Assembly: GCF_003063245.1 (NCBI RefSeq)
Contig: NZ_MUXE01000002.1
Location: forward strand, 1 to 64,000
From: Arcobacter caeni
GTDB taxonomy: Bacteria; Campylobacterota; Campylobacteria; Campylobacterales; Arcobacteraceae
Direction: 5' to 3'
DNA length: 64,000 nt
Shown: positions 8,312-19,688 of the stretch, one piece after another
How the letters are laid out: the number at the start of each line of letters is the position of its first letter
Numbering within the stretch: the stretch's first letter is position 1
The notes under the pieces: model-generated
The model's database searches: none
The model's input: only the letters and a program-made list of their open reading frames with translations
What the model was told of the DNA's origin: nothing
Made by a program: the position numbers and the translations under genes

Positions 8312-8803
8312 TTAATAAAGTTTACCAAATAAATCAACATGTGTTAAATAAACTCTCAAATCAAACTCAACTTGATGATAAGAGGGCATTACAAAAGTGC
8401 AAAGATTATAAAAAGCTTTATCGTGTTCTTTTTCTTTGAAGTGAGAGAGTTCGTGAACAACAATCATTTCCAAAAACTCTTCAGGCATATTTTTAAAAAC
8501 TGAGGCAACTCTAATCTCATTTTTTGATTTTAGTTTGCCACCTTGAACTCTTGAAATAATACTGTGCATTCCTAAAGCATTGTTGATTACATTTATTTTT
8601 CCATCGTACATTACTTTTGAAACTTGATATTTTTTAAAGTATTCGTTTTTAAAATCCATCACATAGGAATACAAAGATTTGTCATTTGTGTATGTGTGTG
8701 CTGTTGGATATTTTGTTTTAATATAAGAAGATAATTTTTCTTTTTCAATCAAAACTCTGATTTTATCTTGTAAATCTTTTGGGTAATGGTTTATATATTT
8801 CAT
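8312..8803 (-). CDS. YgjP-type metallopeptidase (M48-like)
   Basis: 163 residues. The zinc motif HELSH at 117-121 is followed by EHDKAF at 126-131, the pattern of the YgjP/WLM group of gluzincins. The first half matches the usual beta-rich lead segment only loosely. Members are small cytosolic proteins of unclear substrate, and some have been annotated as UTP pyrophosphatases. Length is near the shorter members of the family. It is divergent from the diguanylate cyclase gene. Confidence 0.75.
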   Translation of the reverse strand: MKYINHYPKDLQDKIRVLIEKEKLSSYIKTKYPTAHTYTNDKSLYSYVMDFKNEYFKKYQVSKVMYDGKINVINNALGMHSIISRVQGGKLKSKNEIRVASVFKNMPEEFLEMIVVHELSHFKEKEHDKAFYNLCTFVMPSYHQVEFDLRVYLTHVDLFGKLY

Positions 8804-8859
8804 AAATAATTATAACCTATTGTGCTACAATGCGCCCTTATATAATATCAGGAAATTTT

Positions 8860-9933
8860 ATGCAATTAAAATATATCTTTAATCAAATTGGTAAAAAACT
8901 TGGTATTGGACTTATATTAATATTAATAGTATCTATTCATATTTTTATTATTATTGGAAACTCTTTTTTTGTAGAATATTCAATTCTTGAAATGGAAAAT
9001 GATGCAACGCTCATAAATAAAAGTGGAATGATAAGAGGTGGTATACAAAGAGTCATTAAACTTGAATTAGATAATAAAGACACTACTGAATATATATCAA
9101 ATATTGATTCTATATTTAATGAGTTTTTTATGGAAGAAAAATACAAATTAGTAAATGATAAAATGATTACCTTTGTTTCAAAATTAGAGTTATTACAAAG
9201 AGAATGGAAAGTTTTAAAAGAATTAATTTTTACTTATCACTTAACAAAACAAGGTATTGATAAATCAAGCTTAATTGCACAAAGTGAGTATATTTGGAAT
9301 CTTTCAGAAGATGCATTGTACACTGTTTCAATACTATCATCAAAAAAAACAGATATGTTAAAAAATACATTTTTTATTTTTTTGATTGATTTTTTCTTAA
9401 TAGTATTTATAATTTATCTAATAAATAAAAAAATAAGAAATAAACTAGAAATTCTATCAACTACTGATCCTTTAACAAATATAAAAAATAGGAACATGTA
9501 CAATGAAGCACTATGTTTTGAATTGGAATTAAATAAAAGAGCTAAAAATAATACAGCATTTTTATTTCTAGATATAGATTTTTTTAAAGATATAAATGAT
9601 ACTTATGGACATGATACTGGAGATTTGGTGTTAAAAGAATTGGTATTAATTTTAGAAGAAACTATTAGAAAAACTGATATGCTTTTTAGAATTGGTGGAG
9701 AAGAGTTCGTAATTTTTGTAAAAGAAATAAAAAAAGAAAATTTAGAAAAACTAGCAAATAAAATTAGACTTCAAGTTGAAGCCTTTGATTCTAAGATAAG
9801 CCATAAATTTACTATTAGTATAGGTGCTACTATGTTTAATCCAGATGATACAAAAGATACTATCTTTAAAAGGGTTGATAAAGCACTTTATCAATCAAAA
9901 AATAGTGGTAGAAATAAAGTTACAATAGTTTAG
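8860..9933 (+). CDS. Membrane-bound diguanylate cyclase
   Basis: 357 residues from ATG 8860, which follows AGGAAATTTT. An earlier ATG at 8830 lacks a ribosome site. A first membrane helix near 10-31 and a second near 172-190 enclose a periplasmic helical sensor of about 140 residues. The sensor's start (INKSGMIRGGIQR) resembles the PilJ/NarX-type four-helix sensor. The GGDEF domain follows, with an intact active site GGEEF at 279-283 and the metal and substrate region FLDIDFFKDINDTYGHDTGD. It should make cyclic di-GMP in response to a periplasmic signal. No EAL domain is present. Confidence 0.85.
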   Translation: MQLKYIFNQIGKKLGIGLILILIVSIHIFIIIGNSFFVEYSILEMENDATLINKSGMIRGGIQRVIKLELDNKDTTEYISNIDSIFNEFFMEEKYKLVNDKMITFVSKLELLQREWKVLKELIFTYHLTKQGIDKSSLIAQSEYIWNLSEDALYTVSILSSKKTDMLKNTFFIFLIDFFLIVFIIYLINKKIRNKLEILSTTDPLTNIKNRNMYNEALCFELELNKRAKNNTAFLFLDIDFFKDINDTYGHDTGDLVLKELVLILEETIRKTDMLFRIGGEEFVIFVKEIKKENLEKLANKIRLQVEAFDSKISHKFTISIGATMFNPDDTKDTIFKRVDKALYQSKNSGRNKVTIV

Positions 9934-9957
9934 TGTATAAAAGTAATTTGAAGAGAA

Positions 9958-11985
9958 TTAAATCTCTTCTTTAATCTTCTCTAAATCTTTAATTTTTTCT
10001 AAATACTGTTCTTTTCTTGATCTTACAAAATTGATTCTATCTTCATTTATTTCTAAATATTGCTCTTTTGAATATTTTACAATTTTGAATAAGTAGTTTC
10101 TTTTTGAAGTTAAAAAATCTTCAATTTTTTCAAATCCAAAGTTTGCTTTTAACTTTACAACAATTTCATCTTCTCTTGGATGAGTAATAGAAAATTTAGC
10201 TGGTTCTTTTTTATATAACTCTTCAGATTCTAAGATTTGTTGTTCAAAGTGTGCAATAGTAGCTTGTGTTGTTTGAATATATGAATATGACAATGCTCCA
10301 TTAAAATAAGCAAATTTTTTTCTAATCGCTGAAATATTTTCTAAAATAGCTGTATGGTAAGTTTTTAAAACATTTTCATAAACTTTTGCAGCAAAGTGTC
10401 TTGTATTTGAGAATTCTAAATCTGAACTAATTTCCCTTTGTTTTCTAATAAGTTCATAAGGTTCTTGCCATTTGGTAACTTCGTTTTTGATAATATTATA
10501 AGCATCTCTAAATGCTTCATCTGTATCAAGTTCGATATTTTTTAGAAGTTTGATAGATCTTTTGAACATTTTATCAACAGTTTGGTCGTCATAAAAAAGC
10601 TTTTTATAAATACTATCTGAATCAATCCAGTAAGTTTCATAATCATATTTTTCAATTTTTGAACCTATAAAACTTTTTGTTTCTTCAAATCTGTTATTTG
10701 TTCTTTTTTTTATTCCCTTATAAGTTTCATGGGCAATTTTTTCCATAATAGATTCAAGAGAATTGTAAATATTAAATAGTTCTTTTGAATTTTTCTTATA
10801 AATATTTTCAAAATGTTCAATAACATTATTCTCACAATTTTTTAAAACTTCAATTAATGCATCATAAATTTTTGTAATAGTTTCATACTCTTTTATTAAA
10901 ATATCACAAATACCTCTTAAATCTTTTTTAATTGCAAACTCTTTTGCTTCAGCAGCTTGTGGTCTAATCGTGTTTTCAATAAATGATAAAACTTCATTGA
11001 TATTTGATTCTTTTAAAAGTTTCATATCATTTGACATATCTTTTGAATTAATTTCTTCAACTTTTTTGTGAAATTCTTCAAATGAATCTTTGAAAAATTC
11101 CAATGATGAAACACCAATGTTATTATTTAATTCTTTTTTAAACTCTTTTGTAATTGCATCAAAAGAATCCTTAAGTAATACATTTTTTTGTAAAGCTCTT
11201 GATTCAAGTGCCATTCTTGCAGAAATAGGAGTAACTTGTGCAAAATATTTCCCAAATTTTTCTTTTACATAATTTGTAGTAGTCTCAACCTGTTCAGGAG
11301 TAAGTTTGTCTTTTTGATTTAAAACACATAAAGATTTGTTTTTAAAGTGTTGCATATATTCATCAAGAACTTCTGCTTCTGATAATTTTCCTGCATTATC
11401 AATCAAAGTTAGCCAAATAATTCCTCCAACATCTCTTAAAACTTTTCGTGTTGTTTCTGTATCACTTTGAGATTGAGAGTTAAGTCCTGGAGTATCAACA
11501 AATGAAATATCTTTTAAAATATCCATTGGAGCATAAAGTGTAAGATATTTTATATCTTTCATTTCATCTTGTCTTTGGTCTGTAAAATCTGCAATTGATT
11601 CAATTGGAGCAAATTCTTGAGCGCCTGAATAATAAGTAATTTTTAGTTTATACTCTTCCCCATAATTTATAAAATTTACTTTTGAAGTAACAGGAGTAAT
11701 TCCTGTTGGTAAAATATTTCTTGAAAGTAGGGCATTTAAAAAAGTTGATTTCCCAGAAGAAAATTGTCCTGTAATTGCAATTTCCATTGGGTATCTTGCT
11801 CGTCTTATTTGTTTTTTTAAAATACTTTCAAGCTGATTTGATGGCAGAAATTTTTCATCAAGTAATTTTGTTTGAATTTTTTTAATATCCCCAACTAAAC
11901 CATCTTCATAAACAACTTCTTGTAAAGAGTAAGTATCTTTATATTCATTAACAAAACTTTTTAGGATATTTAAATTTGCACTCAT
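9958..11985 (-). CDS. Bacterial dynamin-like GTPase, first of a pair (DLP1-like)
   Basis: 675 residues. GTPase motifs: G1 GQFSSGKST at 73-81, G3 DTPG at 164-167, G4 NQKD at 223-226. A long helical stalk region fills the rest, and the C-terminal 60 residues are strongly charged coiled coil. The start ATG overlaps the stop of the second dynamin gene (TAATG). In Campylobacter jejuni the two dynamin-like proteins Cj0411 and Cj0412 also sit next to frdCAB and assemble as a hetero-oligomer that tethers membranes. By order and length this protein should be one member of the same pair. Confidence 0.85.
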   Translation of the reverse strand: MSANLNILKSFVNEYKDTYSLQEVVYEDGLVGDIKKIQTKLLDEKFLPSNQLESILKKQIRRARYPMEIAITGQFSSGKSTFLNALLSRNILPTGITPVTSKVNFINYGEEYKLKITYYSGAQEFAPIESIADFTDQRQDEMKDIKYLTLYAPMDILKDISFVDTPGLNSQSQSDTETTRKVLRDVGGIIWLTLIDNAGKLSEAEVLDEYMQHFKNKSLCVLNQKDKLTPEQVETTTNYVKEKFGKYFAQVTPISARMALESRALQKNVLLKDSFDAITKEFKKELNNNIGVSSLEFFKDSFEEFHKKVEEINSKDMSNDMKLLKESNINEVLSFIENTIRPQAAEAKEFAIKKDLRGICDILIKEYETITKIYDALIEVLKNCENNVIEHFENIYKKNSKELFNIYNSLESIMEKIAHETYKGIKKRTNNRFEETKSFIGSKIEKYDYETYWIDSDSIYKKLFYDDQTVDKMFKRSIKLLKNIELDTDEAFRDAYNIIKNEVTKWQEPYELIRKQREISSDLEFSNTRHFAAKVYENVLKTYHTAILENISAIRKKFAYFNGALSYSYIQTTQATIAHFEQQILESEELYKKEPAKFSITHPREDEIVVKLKANFGFEKIEDFLTSKRNYLFKIVKYSKEQYLEINEDRINFVRSRKEQYLEKIKDLEKIKEEI

Positions 11986-14339
11986 TAGTATAATCCTTTT
12001 ATTGTTGTTGAAATATTTTCAAATTTTTTAATATTTTTGTGAATATCAATTGATAATTGAGCTCTATTTTTATCATTTTCTTCAAACGAACTAATTTGAT
12101 TTTGAAGTAATTCCTCATCATTTTTAAGTTTTTGTTCAAATGATTTTAGTGGAGCATTTAGTGTCATAAAAAATGATTCAATTAAAAGACTACTTACTTT
12201 TTTTGCTTTTGCTTTTATATCTTCTTCTATTGAAGTAAATTGATATTTAATAAGTAACTCTATTTCTCTATCTAATTCATTTAATTTAGTATCTTTCGAT
12301 TTTGATACAGCATCTATTATTTGTGAAATTAAAACTTCATTATTTGAAGTTAAAAATCCAGATTTAAAATCATCTTGAAAAAATCCTCTTGCATCAAAAT
12401 TTTCATTTTTATGTCCTATTGAGAAACCTAAATCTTGATATTTTTGTTCACATTGTTCCCCAATAGATTGAGATTTCTTGATAAATTTATATCTATAATC
12501 TCTAATTACATCAATAATTCCATCTTTTATTGCAGTTTCAACAATTACTCTTATTCTTGTGTTTTCTGGTCTTTTTTTAATTTTTTCAAAAGAATATCGA
12601 ACATCTCCCACAACTCTTTGTTTTATAACAGTTTGTAAATCTATAAGTTCACTTTGTAAAAAAGTTTCTAATGAGTTTGTGTAATCTCTTGTATCATTTC
12701 TGTAATAAGTTATATCTTCACTCATCGCTTGAAAAATTCTTGTATTTACAGATTTTTTCTTATTAAACTCTTGAAGTTCTATTTCTAATTCATCTTTTGA
12801 TTTTGAAAGAAGTTGTAATTCATAGTTATAAAATGAGATTTGTTTTTCAATAATTTTTTGTAATTGGTTTTTAGCTGATTGAATTACAAGTTCACCTTTT
12901 TGTGAGTTTGAACCAAAAAGAGTTTCAGTTAAATATTGCTCTATTTCTAAAATACCTGTTTGTTCAAGTGTAAATCCAGCATCAAGTGCTTCTTGTTCAT
13001 GACCTGTTCTGTGTAAAAGTGCCATTCTTCCAGAAATTGGAATAAACTTAATAGTTTTTAAAATATAATCAAGTTGAGAATCTTTATTTTGAGCTTTTAA
13101 TTGTTTTTCAATTGATGATTTTGTATATTTAATTACTTCATCTAATTGTTCTTTTGAAACAGTATCTGCTCTTGTAATTACAATTAAAAGTTTTGAAATA
13201 TTTTGATATAAAACAGCATCAATTATAAACTCAACATCTTTTAAAGTTGCACTTTGTGATACATTCATAAGATGTAACATCATATCACAAGCACTAATAT
13301 ATTCTTTTGTAATCTCTTCTCTTTGAATAACCGGGTCATCAAGTCCAGGTGTGTCAACTATCTCAATTCCATCAGATAAAAAATCTAATTTAGAACCTAA
13401 TTCTACATACTTTACTAAGTTACATTTTTTTCCACTAGCAGCAGCTGAGGTATAAGATGATAAATCATTAATATCTATTTCATCAAATCTTGAAGTTGGT
13501 CTAATATAATTTTTTAAATCATCTCCAAAGATTTTATTTGTTTCATTTACAAATTCTCTCATAGATTCTAATTGTTCCGCTGATTTTAGAATTCTATCCC
13601 ATTCTTTGGTATTCCAGTAATATACTTTTGCAGTATCAGTTGGATTATGTTTTACGATAGTTAAGTTTGCAGTTTCTGGAACAACAGCACTTCCTAGGAT
13701 TTCTCTTCCCATTAAAGCATTTAACATTGTAGATTTACCAGCATTCATAACACCTGTAATTCCAATAGAGAATTTTTGAGTATTTAAATAGTTTTTTGTA
13801 GCGTTAATCTCTTTTGAAATTTCTTCATTTATAATATCCTCTTGTAATTGAGATATTAGTTCTTCAACAGTTGTTTTTAACTCTTTAAATGATGATTTTT
13901 CAAGTTCAGTATCAACTTTATTACTTGAAGTTATAGTGTATTCATCTACTAAATCCAGCTCTTTATAATCAAATAAAGATATTAATTTATGATAATTTTG
14001 ACCATTGATTATATTTTCGCTTTTCAAATATTCAAATGATGAATGTAAAACTGAAATATTTTGTTTTGATTTATTCGATAATATAGACTTTACTATCATA
14101 TGTTGTAAATGATTTAGTTCATTTATATTTGAAGGACTTTTAACTTTTAATTGTTGGCATAAAGTTTTGAATGATGTTAATGGTAAATATTTATCAAAAT
14201 TTTTTCTTGTTGCACTAATTATTAAAGCATAAATTGTAAATATTTCTTCATTTACTTCTGTTTCAATCGGCTCTAAATCTAAATTTACTTCAAAAGTTAT
14301 ACCGTGATACAGTAAGAAATAGTCATTTGCTAAACTCAT
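11985..14339 (-). CDS. Bacterial dynamin-like GTPase, second of a pair (DLP2-like)
   Basis: 784 residues. An N-terminal helical extension of about 190 residues precedes the GTPase domain: G1 GVMNAGKST at 196-204, G3 DTPG at 329-332, G4 TRAD at 389-392. The remainder is a long helical stalk. ATG at 14339 follows GGAGTGACAAA. It is upstream of, and coupled to, the other dynamin gene, so the two are probably made in a fixed ratio. Two tandem hairpins separate it from frdB. Role by family: membrane remodelling or tethering. Confidence 0.85.
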   Translation of the reverse strand: MSLANDYFLLYHGITFEVNLDLEPIETEVNEEIFTIYALIISATRKNFDKYLPLTSFKTLCQQLKVKSPSNINELNHLQHMIVKSILSNKSKQNISVLHSSFEYLKSENIINGQNYHKLISLFDYKELDLVDEYTITSSNKVDTELEKSSFKELKTTVEELISQLQEDIINEEISKEINATKNYLNTQKFSIGITGVMNAGKSTMLNALMGREILGSAVVPETANLTIVKHNPTDTAKVYYWNTKEWDRILKSAEQLESMREFVNETNKIFGDDLKNYIRPTSRFDEIDINDLSSYTSAAASGKKCNLVKYVELGSKLDFLSDGIEIVDTPGLDDPVIQREEITKEYISACDMMLHLMNVSQSATLKDVEFIIDAVLYQNISKLLIVITRADTVSKEQLDEVIKYTKSSIEKQLKAQNKDSQLDYILKTIKFIPISGRMALLHRTGHEQEALDAGFTLEQTGILEIEQYLTETLFGSNSQKGELVIQSAKNQLQKIIEKQISFYNYELQLLSKSKDELEIELQEFNKKKSVNTRIFQAMSEDITYYRNDTRDYTNSLETFLQSELIDLQTVIKQRVVGDVRYSFEKIKKRPENTRIRVIVETAIKDGIIDVIRDYRYKFIKKSQSIGEQCEQKYQDLGFSIGHKNENFDARGFFQDDFKSGFLTSNNEVLISQIIDAVSKSKDTKLNELDREIELLIKYQFTSIEEDIKAKAKKVSSLLIESFFMTLNAPLKSFEQKLKNDEELLQNQISSFEENDKNRAQLSIDIHKNIKKFENISTTIKGLY

Positions 14340-14361
14340 TTTGTCACTCCATTATTGCCCT

Positions 14362-14437
14362 AAAATATAAAAAGTTAAATATCACCAATGATATTTAACT
14401 TTTTATATTTTTATTACGAAGGGGAAATCCTTCGTAA
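14362..14437 (-). terminator. Two tandem hairpins after frdB
   Basis: Reading from frdB, a 9-bp hairpin comes first (14437-14429 with 14422-14414). A perfect 23-bp hairpin follows (14411-14389 with 14384-14362, loop CCAA), and its outer pairs supply a T-rich tail. The second is very likely the end of the frd transcript. Together they isolate the frd operon from the dynamin pair or protect the frd mRNA end. Confidence 0.8.
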
Positions 14438-14440
14438 AAA

Positions 14441-15172
14441 TTATCTTAGTGCTACTAATTTTCTTCTTAAGTAAGCAATTTTATTTTGTAATGGTAAATG
14501 TTTTGGACAATGGTCTTCACACGCCATTAAAGACATACAACCAAAAATTCCATCATCATCACCAATTAATTCATAGAAATCTTCAGCAGTTCTTTTATCA
14601 TGAGGATCTACTTCAAATCTTGCAACTCTGTTTAGTCCAACAGGTCCCACAAAATTAGGTCTCATTAATGCAGTTCCACAAGAAGCAACACAAATTCCAC
14701 ATTCAATACATCTATCTAATTCAAAAGTTTGTTCAGCAATTTCTGGCTCAATTCTATCTTCTAATTTAGTAATATCAGCTTCGTGGTCATTATGAATCCA
14801 TGATTCAACTCTTTTAGACATCCCATCCATCCATTTACCTGTATTTACAGATAAATCTTTGATTAGTTCAAATGCAGGCATAGGCATTAATTGTAATTTA
14901 CCTGTTGGGTAATTTGCAATTAAAGTTCTACATGCAAGTGTAGGTTTACCATTTACAACCATTCCACAACTTCCACAAATTCCTGCTCGACATACAAAGT
15001 CAAAAGATAAATCTGCATCCATTTCTTCTCTAATTTTCATTAATGCAATAAAAAGAGTCATACCAGGAGTTTCTTCTAAATGAAAATCCACGAAATGAGG
15101 TTTTGAAACCTTAGATCTTGGATTGAACTTTAAAACTGATATTGTTATATCTCTACCTTTTTCAATACTCAT
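14441..15172 (-). CDS. frdB: Fumarate reductase iron-sulphur subunit
   Basis: 243 residues. The N-terminal ferredoxin domain holds the 2Fe-2S cluster (C61, C66, C69, C81). The C-terminal domain holds the 4Fe-4S set C155, C158, C161 and C165 and a 3Fe-4S set with C212, C218 and C222. It moves electrons between the haem subunit FrdC and the flavin of FrdA on the cytoplasmic face. The start overlaps the frdA stop (TAATG), so it is coupled. Length matches the Wolinella protein. Confidence 0.95.
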   Translation of the reverse strand: MSIEKGRDITISVLKFNPRSKVSKPHFVDFHLEETPGMTLFIALMKIREEMDADLSFDFVCRAGICGSCGMVVNGKPTLACRTLIANYPTGKLQLMPMPAFELIKDLSVNTGKWMDGMSKRVESWIHNDHEADITKLEDRIEPEIAEQTFELDRCIECGICVASCGTALMRPNFVGPVGLNRVARFEVDPHDKRTAEDFYELIGDDDGIFGCMSLMACEDHCPKHLPLQNKIAYLRRKLVALR

Positions 15173-17157
15173 TATAAATCTCCTGCTCTTTCATTTTTTT
15201 CTCTATAATTCATAGGTAAATCAAATGGCATTAAGGCATGTTGGATTTCATGTCTATCTTTACCTTCTGCTTGCATTTTTTCTGTAATTTCATCAACTTG
15301 CGCTTGTCTTTTTTCTGATAAATCATGTTCTATAATCATACCTTTAGCCCCATATCCTCTAAATGCAGGAGGTAATTCCATAGTCATAATATCTAATGCT
15401 TCATAAGAAATTGTTGGAAGAGTTTGATTCTCATTTGGCCAAGAAGTTAGCGTTCTATTTAACCAGTTTGCATCATCTCTTTTTAAGAAGTCTTCTCTAT
15501 AATGAGCTCCTCTTGATTCTGTTCTTAATAATGCACCATTAGCAACACAAAGTGCTATTTTTAACATTCTAGGAACTCTATAAGCTTCTTCAAGTTCTGG
15601 ATTTCCAGCTCTTTCTTTAGATTTAACAGTGATTTTTTTAGTTTTAAGTAATAACTCTTCAAGTTCCTCAACTGCAGCTTTTAAGTTAACACCATCTCTA
15701 AAGATTCCAACTTTTTCATCCATTAAGTTTTGCATTCTATTTTTGATTCTAAAAATATCTTCATTTCCAGTATAATCTAAAATATCATTTAAATATTTAT
15801 CTTCTTTATCTAAAAATCTTTGAACAGTAGAAGTTGGAATTGTTACATCATTTGATAAACAATAATCAGCAAAATAATTTCCAACAATCATACCTGCAAC
15901 AACTGTTTCAGAAACACTGTTTCCTCCAAGTCTATTAAATCCATGCATATCCCAACAAGAAGCTTCACCACAAGAGAATAAACCATTTAAGTTTTGAGAT
16001 TCACCTGTTGGTTTTGTTCTAATTCCACCCATTGAGTAATGTTGCATTGGAAGAACTGGCGCCCAACCTTTTTTACCCTCATCAGCTGGATCTATACCGT
16101 TGAAAATCATACAAATTTCTTGTACATCTCTTAGATTTTTTTCAATATGCTCACGACCTAAAATAGAAATATCAAGCCATACATGGTAACCATAAGGTGA
16201 AGGAACACCTTTCCCATTTCTAATATGTTCAATCATTCTTCTTGAAACAACATCTCTTGAAGCAAGTTCTTTTTTCTCAGGTTCGTAATCTGGCATAAAT
16301 CTATGTCCGTCAACATCTCTTAAAATTCCACCATCTCCTCTACAACCCTCAGTTAATAAAATTCCTGATGGTACGATTGGTGTTGGGTGAAACTGTACAG
16401 CTTCCATATTTCCTAAAGTTGCAATTCCAGTTTCAAGTGCAATAGCAGCACCAATACCCTCACAAATTACAGCATTTGTAGTTTGTTTAAATACTCTTCC
16501 GTATCCACCTGTTGCGATACATGTACCTTTTGCAACATAAGCTTCTAATTCACCTGTAATTAAATCTCTTACGATTGCTCCATAACATCTACCATTTTCA
16601 TGAATAAGTGAAAGTGCTTCTTTTCTATCTCTAATATCAACATTGTGTCTTAATGCTTCATTTGCAACACCAAATAACATAGTGTGACCAGTTGCATCAG
16701 CTGTATAACAAGTTCTCCATTTTTTAGTTCCACCAAAGTCTCTTGATGTAATTAATCCATGTCTATCAGCATCTTCTGTAATTGTTGTTTTTTTAGCATT
16801 AATAACAGCTTCTCTTGATCCCTCTTTAACTCTTGACCAAGGAACCCCCCAAGCTGCTAATTCTCTAATAGCTTTTGGTGCAGTGTGTACAAACATTCTT
16901 GCAACTTCTTGATCACATCCCCAGTCTGAACCTTTTACAGTATCAGCAAAGTGTAAATCTTCATTATCACCATCAGACATTTTTGAGTTACCTAAAGATG
17001 CTTGCATACCACCTTGTGCAGCAGCACTATGTGATCTTTTAACAGGAACTAAAGATAAAACGATTGTATTTAAACCTTTTTTTTGCGCAGCAACAGCAGC
17101 TCTTAAACCAGCTAATCCACCACCGATTACTAACGCATCACAGTAATTAATTTTCAT
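15172..17157 (-). CDS. frdA: Fumarate reductase flavoprotein subunit
   Basis: 661 residues. GGGLAGLRA at 12-20 is the FAD-binding start. H43 in [10 protein letters not shown] is at the position of the covalent FAD histidine of Wolinella FrdA. The dicarboxylate-binding region shows [10 protein letters not shown] and [10 protein letters not shown]. It reduces fumarate to succinate with electrons from menaquinol through FrdB and FrdC. The gene is second in frdCAB and overlaps both neighbours. Succinate dehydrogenase activity is possible, but subunit type and order favour fumarate reductase. Confidence 0.95.
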   Translation of the reverse strand: MKINYCDALVIGGGLAGLRAAVAAQKKGLNTIVLSLVPVKRSHSAAAQGGMQASLGNSKMSDGDNEDLHFADTVKGSDWGCDQEVARMFVHTAPKAIRELAAWGVPWSRVKEGSREAVINAKKTTITEDADRHGLITSRDFGGTKKWRTCYTADATGHTMLFGVANEALRHNVDIRDRKEALSLIHENGRCYGAIVRDLITGELEAYVAKGTCIATGGYGRVFKQTTNAVICEGIGAAIALETGIATLGNMEAVQFHPTPIVPSGILLTEGCRGDGGILRDVDGHRFMPDYEPEKKELASRDVVSRRMIEHIRNGKGVPSPYGYHVWLDISILGREHIEKNLRDVQEICMIFNGIDPADEGKKGWAPVLPMQHYSMGGIRTKPTGESQNLNGLFSCGEASCWDMHGFNRLGGNSVSETVVAGMIVGNYFADYCLSNDVTIPTSTVQRFLDKEDKYLNDILDYTGNEDIFRIKNRMQNLMDEKVGIFRDGVNLKAAVEELEELLLKTKKITVKSKERAGNPELEEAYRVPRMLKIALCVANGALLRTESRGAHYREDFLKRDDANWLNRTLTSWPNENQTLPTISYEALDIMTMELPPAFRGYGAKGMIIEHDLSEKRQAQVDEITEKMQAEGKDRHEIQHALMPFDLPMNYREKNERAGDL

Positions 17158-17957
17158 TATGCAATTCCCCCAACACTTTTATTTGTAATTTTATATTCTA
17201 TTACACATGCAGTTGGAGTATATTTTTGACCAACTGTTCCATTTGCTGCATTTTCCATTCCAATTTTCATATAAGCTGCAAGTGATGCAAAACCTAATAC
17301 TAGGAAGAATACTGTTAATGCCCATTTGATTTTTTTAAGTGTTTTTCTAGTAGCTTTTGGATTTTCACCATCAAACCATCCCCATTTTACACATAATCTA
17401 TAAAGACCAATTGTTCCATGGAATTCAACAGCTAATAATAAAAGAATATATAAAGGCCACATATATTCAGACCAAACTCTATCTGAACTAGCATTTGGTC
17501 CAATTGCATCTGCATGTGTCATAATAATATATAAATGAATAGAACCCATGAAGAACATTGCAAAACCTGTAAAGGCTTGAATAAACCAAAGTTTTGTATC
17601 ATCGTGATTCATACTTTTAGAGTGAGCTTTCATTACTTGGTATTGTTTAAAATTACTAGGTAATTTTCTCATTCCTAAAGCTGCATGAACAATAAAAATT
17701 ACAAATACTATAAAAGCAATAATAGAAACAATGATTGGTTGCCCTTCATTGAAAATAAAACTACCTTCAAAGAATTTTGTAATTGTATACATAAAATCTT
17801 TGCTGATTAAAATTGACGAGACAAAAAGCATATGTCCCCACATAAATAAAGCTAAGAAACCACCCGTAAAACTTTGCATAAAATCAAGTTTTGCAGGTAA
17901 TCTACTTTTTTTCCCTTCCTCTGTTTTCCCCAAATAACCTTCTATTAGGTCACTCAT
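17157..17957 (-). CDS. frdC: Fumarate reductase dihaem cytochrome b subunit
   Basis: 266 residues with five membrane segments. Histidines at 42, 91, 141 and 180 keep the spacing of the four axial haem ligands of Wolinella FrdC (44, 93, 143 and 182), so two haem b groups are expected. It anchors FrdAB and oxidises menaquinol. It is the first gene of the frd operon. The 110 bases upstream have a possible -10 in TATTATA but no clear FNR box. Confidence 0.93.
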   Translation of the reverse strand: MSDLIEGYLGKTEEGKKSRLPAKLDFMQSFTGGFLALFMWGHMLFVSSILISKDFMYTITKFFEGSFIFNEGQPIIVSIIAFIVFVIFIVHAALGMRKLPSNFKQYQVMKAHSKSMNHDDTKLWFIQAFTGFAMFFMGSIHLYIIMTHADAIGPNASSDRVWSEYMWPLYILLLLAVEFHGTIGLYRLCVKWGWFDGENPKATRKTLKKIKWALTVFFLVLGFASLAAYMKIGMENAANGTVGQKYTPTACVIEYKITNKSVGGIA

Positions 17958-18080
17958 TTGCTATCCTTTCTGCGAATTAGATTTTTTTGAATAATAGCGA
18001 TATAATAGCTTAAATCTACTTCAAATGTCTTTATATTTTTATGAAAAATGATGTTAAAAAAAAGAGGAAATAATCTGAGG

Positions 18081-18100
18081 AAACCCCTGTCAAGGGGTTT
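18081..18100 (-). terminator. Possible terminator after the nuo operon
   Basis: A 7-bp GC-rich stem, AAACCCC with GGGGTTT, has a 6-base loop. It lies 68 bases beyond the nuoN stop. A run of eight T occurs on the minus strand only about 20 bases after the stem, so this is a weak match to a classic terminator. Confidence 0.45.
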
Positions 18101-18167
18101 CTATAAAGAAGAATTTTATGAAAAAAATTAATTAATAAGAAACGCAGATGTTACTTATTAACACAGC

Positions 18168-19688
18168 CTATTTTATAAATAGTGATTGAACTGCAAATTG
18201 AGTTAATTTTATTATTTCATCAATATTCATTGCTGGAATAAAAAACACAATAGCAGAACCAATTCCACCTAAAAGTGTAAGAATAGCAACAAATGCAATT
18301 GCATAAGTTGAAACTCTTTTGTCATTAAATTCTTCACTAATGCAAGCTTCTTGTGGAGAATAAAAATACATCATTGCAATTAGTTTAAAATAATAATAAA
18401 CAGAAATAATAGTTGCAATTATTGCAATTACTGTAAGTCCAATGTAACCCGCATTTATAGCTTCAGTAAATACATATAATTTACCGATAAATCCAATTGT
18501 TGATGGAATTCCAGCAAGTGAAAATAAGAATATGGTCATCATTGCTGCTAAAAATGGTCTTTGTTTTGCTAAACCTTTAAAATCATCATAAGTTACTTTT
18601 ACATTTGTTTCTGAAATAATATGTGAAGCTAATCCAAAAGCTCCAAGCGCTGATAATAAATAAGCAATTAAATAAAACATTGTTGCATATGCTGAATCAA
18701 TATTAATAATTTGCCCATCTTTGTAACTTAAAGCAATAAATGCTAAAAGCACATATCCTGTATGAACAATTGAAGAAGCTGCTAACATTCTTTTTATGAT
18801 TTGTTGAGTAATTGCTAGCCATGTACCAAATACTAAAGTTAAAACAATAATTATAGTAATAATACCATCCCAGAAATCAATGATTGGAGCAATATAACTT
18901 AATATCATTCGTAAAAAGAATGAGAATATAGCAATTTTAAATGTTGATGCCATATAAGCAGTAATAACCATTGGTGCACCTCGATAAACATCAAGAACCC
19001 AAGATTGGAATGGAAATGCAGCTATTTTAAATAAGAATGTAAATAAAATTAAAGTTAATCCAATATAAACAAGTATCATTTGATCTGAATTAGCAGTTAA
19101 AATAAATGCTGATAAAGTAGCTAAATTTGTGCTTTGAGTTGCTCCATAAATTAGAACTACACCTAAAAGATAAAAAGCACCAATAAACGAACCTAATACT
19201 AAATATTTAAAAATAGCTTCAACTCTTTTTGAATCATCACTATTGTATCCCACCATAATATAAATAGAAAAAGAAGCAATTTCAAGTGCAATATAAGCTG
19301 TAACTAATTCATTCGCGTGAGCTAAAATCATCATTCCAAATAAAGCAAATAATAAAATAGAAAAAAACTCACCTTTAAAATAACTTCTATGTTGGAAATA
19401 ATGTTCTCCTATTAATAAAGTTAATAAAGTTCCTGCAATTAATAAAATATTAAAAAAGTTTGAAAAAGTATCAAAAGTTAAAACATTATTTAACAAACTT
19501 TCAAATGGTTGCACAGAATAAGAGCTATTAATATTGCTTAAAGAAAAACCTAAAGCAATTAATAAAAAAAATGAAGAAACAACTATGAAGCTTTTTACAG
19601 TAAATTTTTCATACATGCTCATAAACATAAGTACTAAAGCACCAGCTAATACAGTTAAAGCTGGTATTAAATAGAAAAATTGACTCAT
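18168..19688 (-). CDS. nuoN: NADH-quinone oxidoreductase subunit N
   Basis: 506 residues with about 14 membrane segments. It is one of the three antiporter-like proton-pumping subunits of complex I. The conserved region with lysine and proline in the central helices is visible ([16 protein letters not shown] and [12 protein letters not shown]). It is the last gene of the operon, and its start overlaps the nuoM stop as ATGA. Length is normal for the family. Confidence 0.93.
   Translation of the reverse strand: MSQFFYLIPALTVLAGALVLMFMSMYEKFTVKSFIVVSSFFLLIALGFSLSNINSSYSVQPFESLLNNVLTFDTFSNFFNILLIAGTLLTLLIGEHYFQHRSYFKGEFFSILLFALFGMMILAHANELVTAYIALEIASFSIYIMVGYNSDDSKRVEAIFKYLVLGSFIGAFYLLGVVLIYGATQSTNLATLSAFILTANSDQMILVYIGLTLILFTFLFKIAAFPFQSWVLDVYRGAPMVITAYMASTFKIAIFSFFLRMILSYIAPIIDFWDGIITIIIVLTLVFGTWLAITQQIIKRMLAASSIVHTGYVLLAFIALSYKDGQIINIDSAYATMFYLIAYLLSALGAFGLASHIISETNVKVTYDDFKGLAKQRPFLAAMMTIFLFSLAGIPSTIGFIGKLYVFTEAINAGYIGLTVIAIIATIISVYYYFKLIAMMYFYSPQEACISEEFNDKRVSTYAIAFVAILTLLGGIGSAIVFFIPAMNIDEIIKLTQFAVQSLFIK

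Noticed and set aside
9950-9969. Hairpin GAAGAGA with TCTCTTC between the diguanylate cyclase and dynamin genes as a terminator
   Set aside because: Short 7-bp AT-rich stem that overlaps the dynamin stop at 9958 and lacks a clear T-run, so support is too weak.
18011-18024. FNR-like box upstream of frdC (TTGAAGTAGATTTA on the minus strand)
   Set aside because: Three mismatches, and the place expected for the -10 holds a T-run without a match.
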